This document shows, piece after piece, positions 63,177 through 64,000 of a stretch of DNA of 64,000 nucleotides. The notes under the pieces were generated by a model that worked only from the letters and a program-made list of their open reading frames with translations, ran no database searches and was not told the DNA's origin. This stretch comes from GWE2-40-63 sp050179685 (GTDB lineage Bacteria > Bacteroidota > Bacteroidia > Bacteroidales > SZUA-534), in assembly GCA_050179685.1 (NCBI GenBank), contig JBFXEW010000018.1, positions 1 through 64,000 of the forward strand, in the 5' to 3' direction. The translations under genes were made by a program, and so were the position numbers. Position 1 is the stretch's first letter; each line of letters begins with the position of its first letter.

Positions 63177-64000
63177 TTATACAATTCCTAAGTCAACCAT
63201 AGCATTGGCCACTTTCATAAATCCGGCAATATTAGCTCCTTTAACGTAGTTAATATAACCATCTTCTTCAGTTCCGTGCTCAACGCAAGCGTGGTGAATG
63301 TTTTCCATAATCTGGAATAAGCGCATATCAACCTCTTCGCGGGTCCAGTTCATTTTAAGACTGTTTTGACTCATTTCGAGACCTGATGTAGCAACACCAC
63401 CAGCATTTACAGCTTTACCCGGTGCATAAAGAATTTTAGCTTTAATAAAAGCTTCAATAGCTTCAGGAGTACAACCCATGTTTGAGATTTCGCCTACGCA
63501 GATAACGCCATTCTTAATAAGCAGCGCAGCATCGTCGCCATCAAGCTCGTTTTGGATAGCACAAGGAAGCGCAATATCAACTTTTACTTCCCAGGGTTTT
63601 TTACCGGCAACAAACTTAGCTCCGGGGAATTTTGTAGCATAAGGAGCAACAATATCCTGATTAGAGTTACGTAGTTCTAACATGTAATCAATTTTCTCGC
63701 CGCTAATGCCAGCCTCGTCGTAAATGTATCCATCGGGTCCAGAAATAGCAACAACTTTTGCACCCAGTTCGGTTGCTTTTAAAGCAGCACCCCAGGCCAC
63801 GTTACCAAAACCAGAAACTGATACGGTTTTATCTTTCATGCTGATTCCACGTGTTTTAAGCATGTGATCAACAAAATAAATACCACCAAAACCAGTAGCT
63901 TCGGGACGAATTAATGAACCACCCCAGTTCAGACCTTTTCCGGTAAGAACGCCAGTATGTTCGCCAGCCAGTTTTTTGTACATTCCGTACAGGTATCCAA
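63177..64000 (-). CDS. gdhA: Glutamate dehydrogenase (NADP-type), C-terminal part
   Basis: The visible 274 residues are the C-terminal part of a hexameric GDH of about 445 residues; the 5' end is beyond the right edge (the frame stays open to base 64000, reading GYLYGMYKKL). It has GVLTGKGLNWGGSLIRPEATGFG, the conserved dinucleotide-domain start, then VSGFGNVAWGAA (Rossmann motif) and VNAGGVATSGLEMSQN. It interconverts 2-oxoglutarate plus ammonia and glutamate. The terminator at 63122-63157 follows. Confidence 0.95.
   Translation of the reverse strand, partial: GYLYGMYKKLAGEHTGVLTGKGLNWGGSLIRPEATGFGGIYFVDHMLKTRGISMKDKTVSVSGFGNVAWGAALKATELGAKVVAISGPDGYIYDEAGISGEKIDYMLELRNSNQDIVAPYATKFPGAKFVAGKKPWEVKVDIALPCAIQNELDGDDAALLIKNGVICVGEISNMGCTPEAIEAFIKAKILYAPGKAVNAGGVATSGLEMSQNSLKMNWTREEVDMRLFQIMENIHHACVEHGTEEDGYINYVKGANIAGFMKVANAMVDLGIV

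Overview
The window looks like chromosome of a Bacteroidota species, probably a marine or sediment member of Marinilabiliales/Prolixibacteraceae (inference from gene content, not from a marker phylogeny). Pointers are TTG-N19-TAnnTTTG promoters, weak Shine-Dalgarno sites, a T9SS sorting tail on a secreted nuclease, a FeoA-FeoB fusion, a long NusB, and Bacteroidota-typical DUF4252, DUF5606, PUR-type and alternative-GlmU proteins. A run of ten Ns at 6320-6329 marks an assembly gap inside a tandem duplication.

Layout. 0-5.3 kb: the edge of an unknown gene, tRNA-Thr(CGT), a GlmU-like nucleotidyltransferase, Lon, and a glutathione peroxidase. 5.3-7 kb: a 41-bp tandem array, then minus-strand tRNAs Thr(TGT)-Tyr-Gly(TCC)-Gly(CCC); the 5' end of tRNA-Gly is repeated several times with a 190-bp unit. 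7-20.5 kb: purC, phoH, a lipoprotein, a TerB-ABC transporter fusion, a partner-switching module (SpoIIE-type phosphatase, anti-sigma kinase, STAS protein), a SAM hydroxide adenosyltransferase, mazG and an L,D-transpeptidase. 20.5-27 kb: a modular secreted nuclease, a helical protein of unknown function and an S9-type hydrolase.

27-35.5 kb is the accessory region. It starts with about 0.96 kb of 287/314-bp repeat modules, then 19 units of a strictly phased, degenerate 21-bp repeat, a possible structured leader and a helical protein of unknown function. An AT-rich island of about 5 kb follows: a two-TM protein, then three overlapping genes for an AAA ATPase, a TOPRIM-like nuclease and a DUF262 protein. 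This operon is the best candidate for an undescribed, probably anti-phage, system. The island ends at a decayed group II intron peppered with small palindromes.

35.5-57.7 kb is core-like: a FadL-type porin, Dus, MATE, serine dehydratase, an ECF sigma operon with two DUF4252 proteins, Feo iron uptake, a nusB-yajC-ybbR-coaE-djlA run, an M3 peptidase and a DUF255 protein. 57.8-63 kb is a compact galactan-degradation cluster (GH53-GH2-GH53) without SusC/SusD. The right edge cuts glutamate dehydrogenase.

Calls rest on motifs read by eye; no database search was possible. Where an annotated start differs from the longest open frame, the entry gives the reason.
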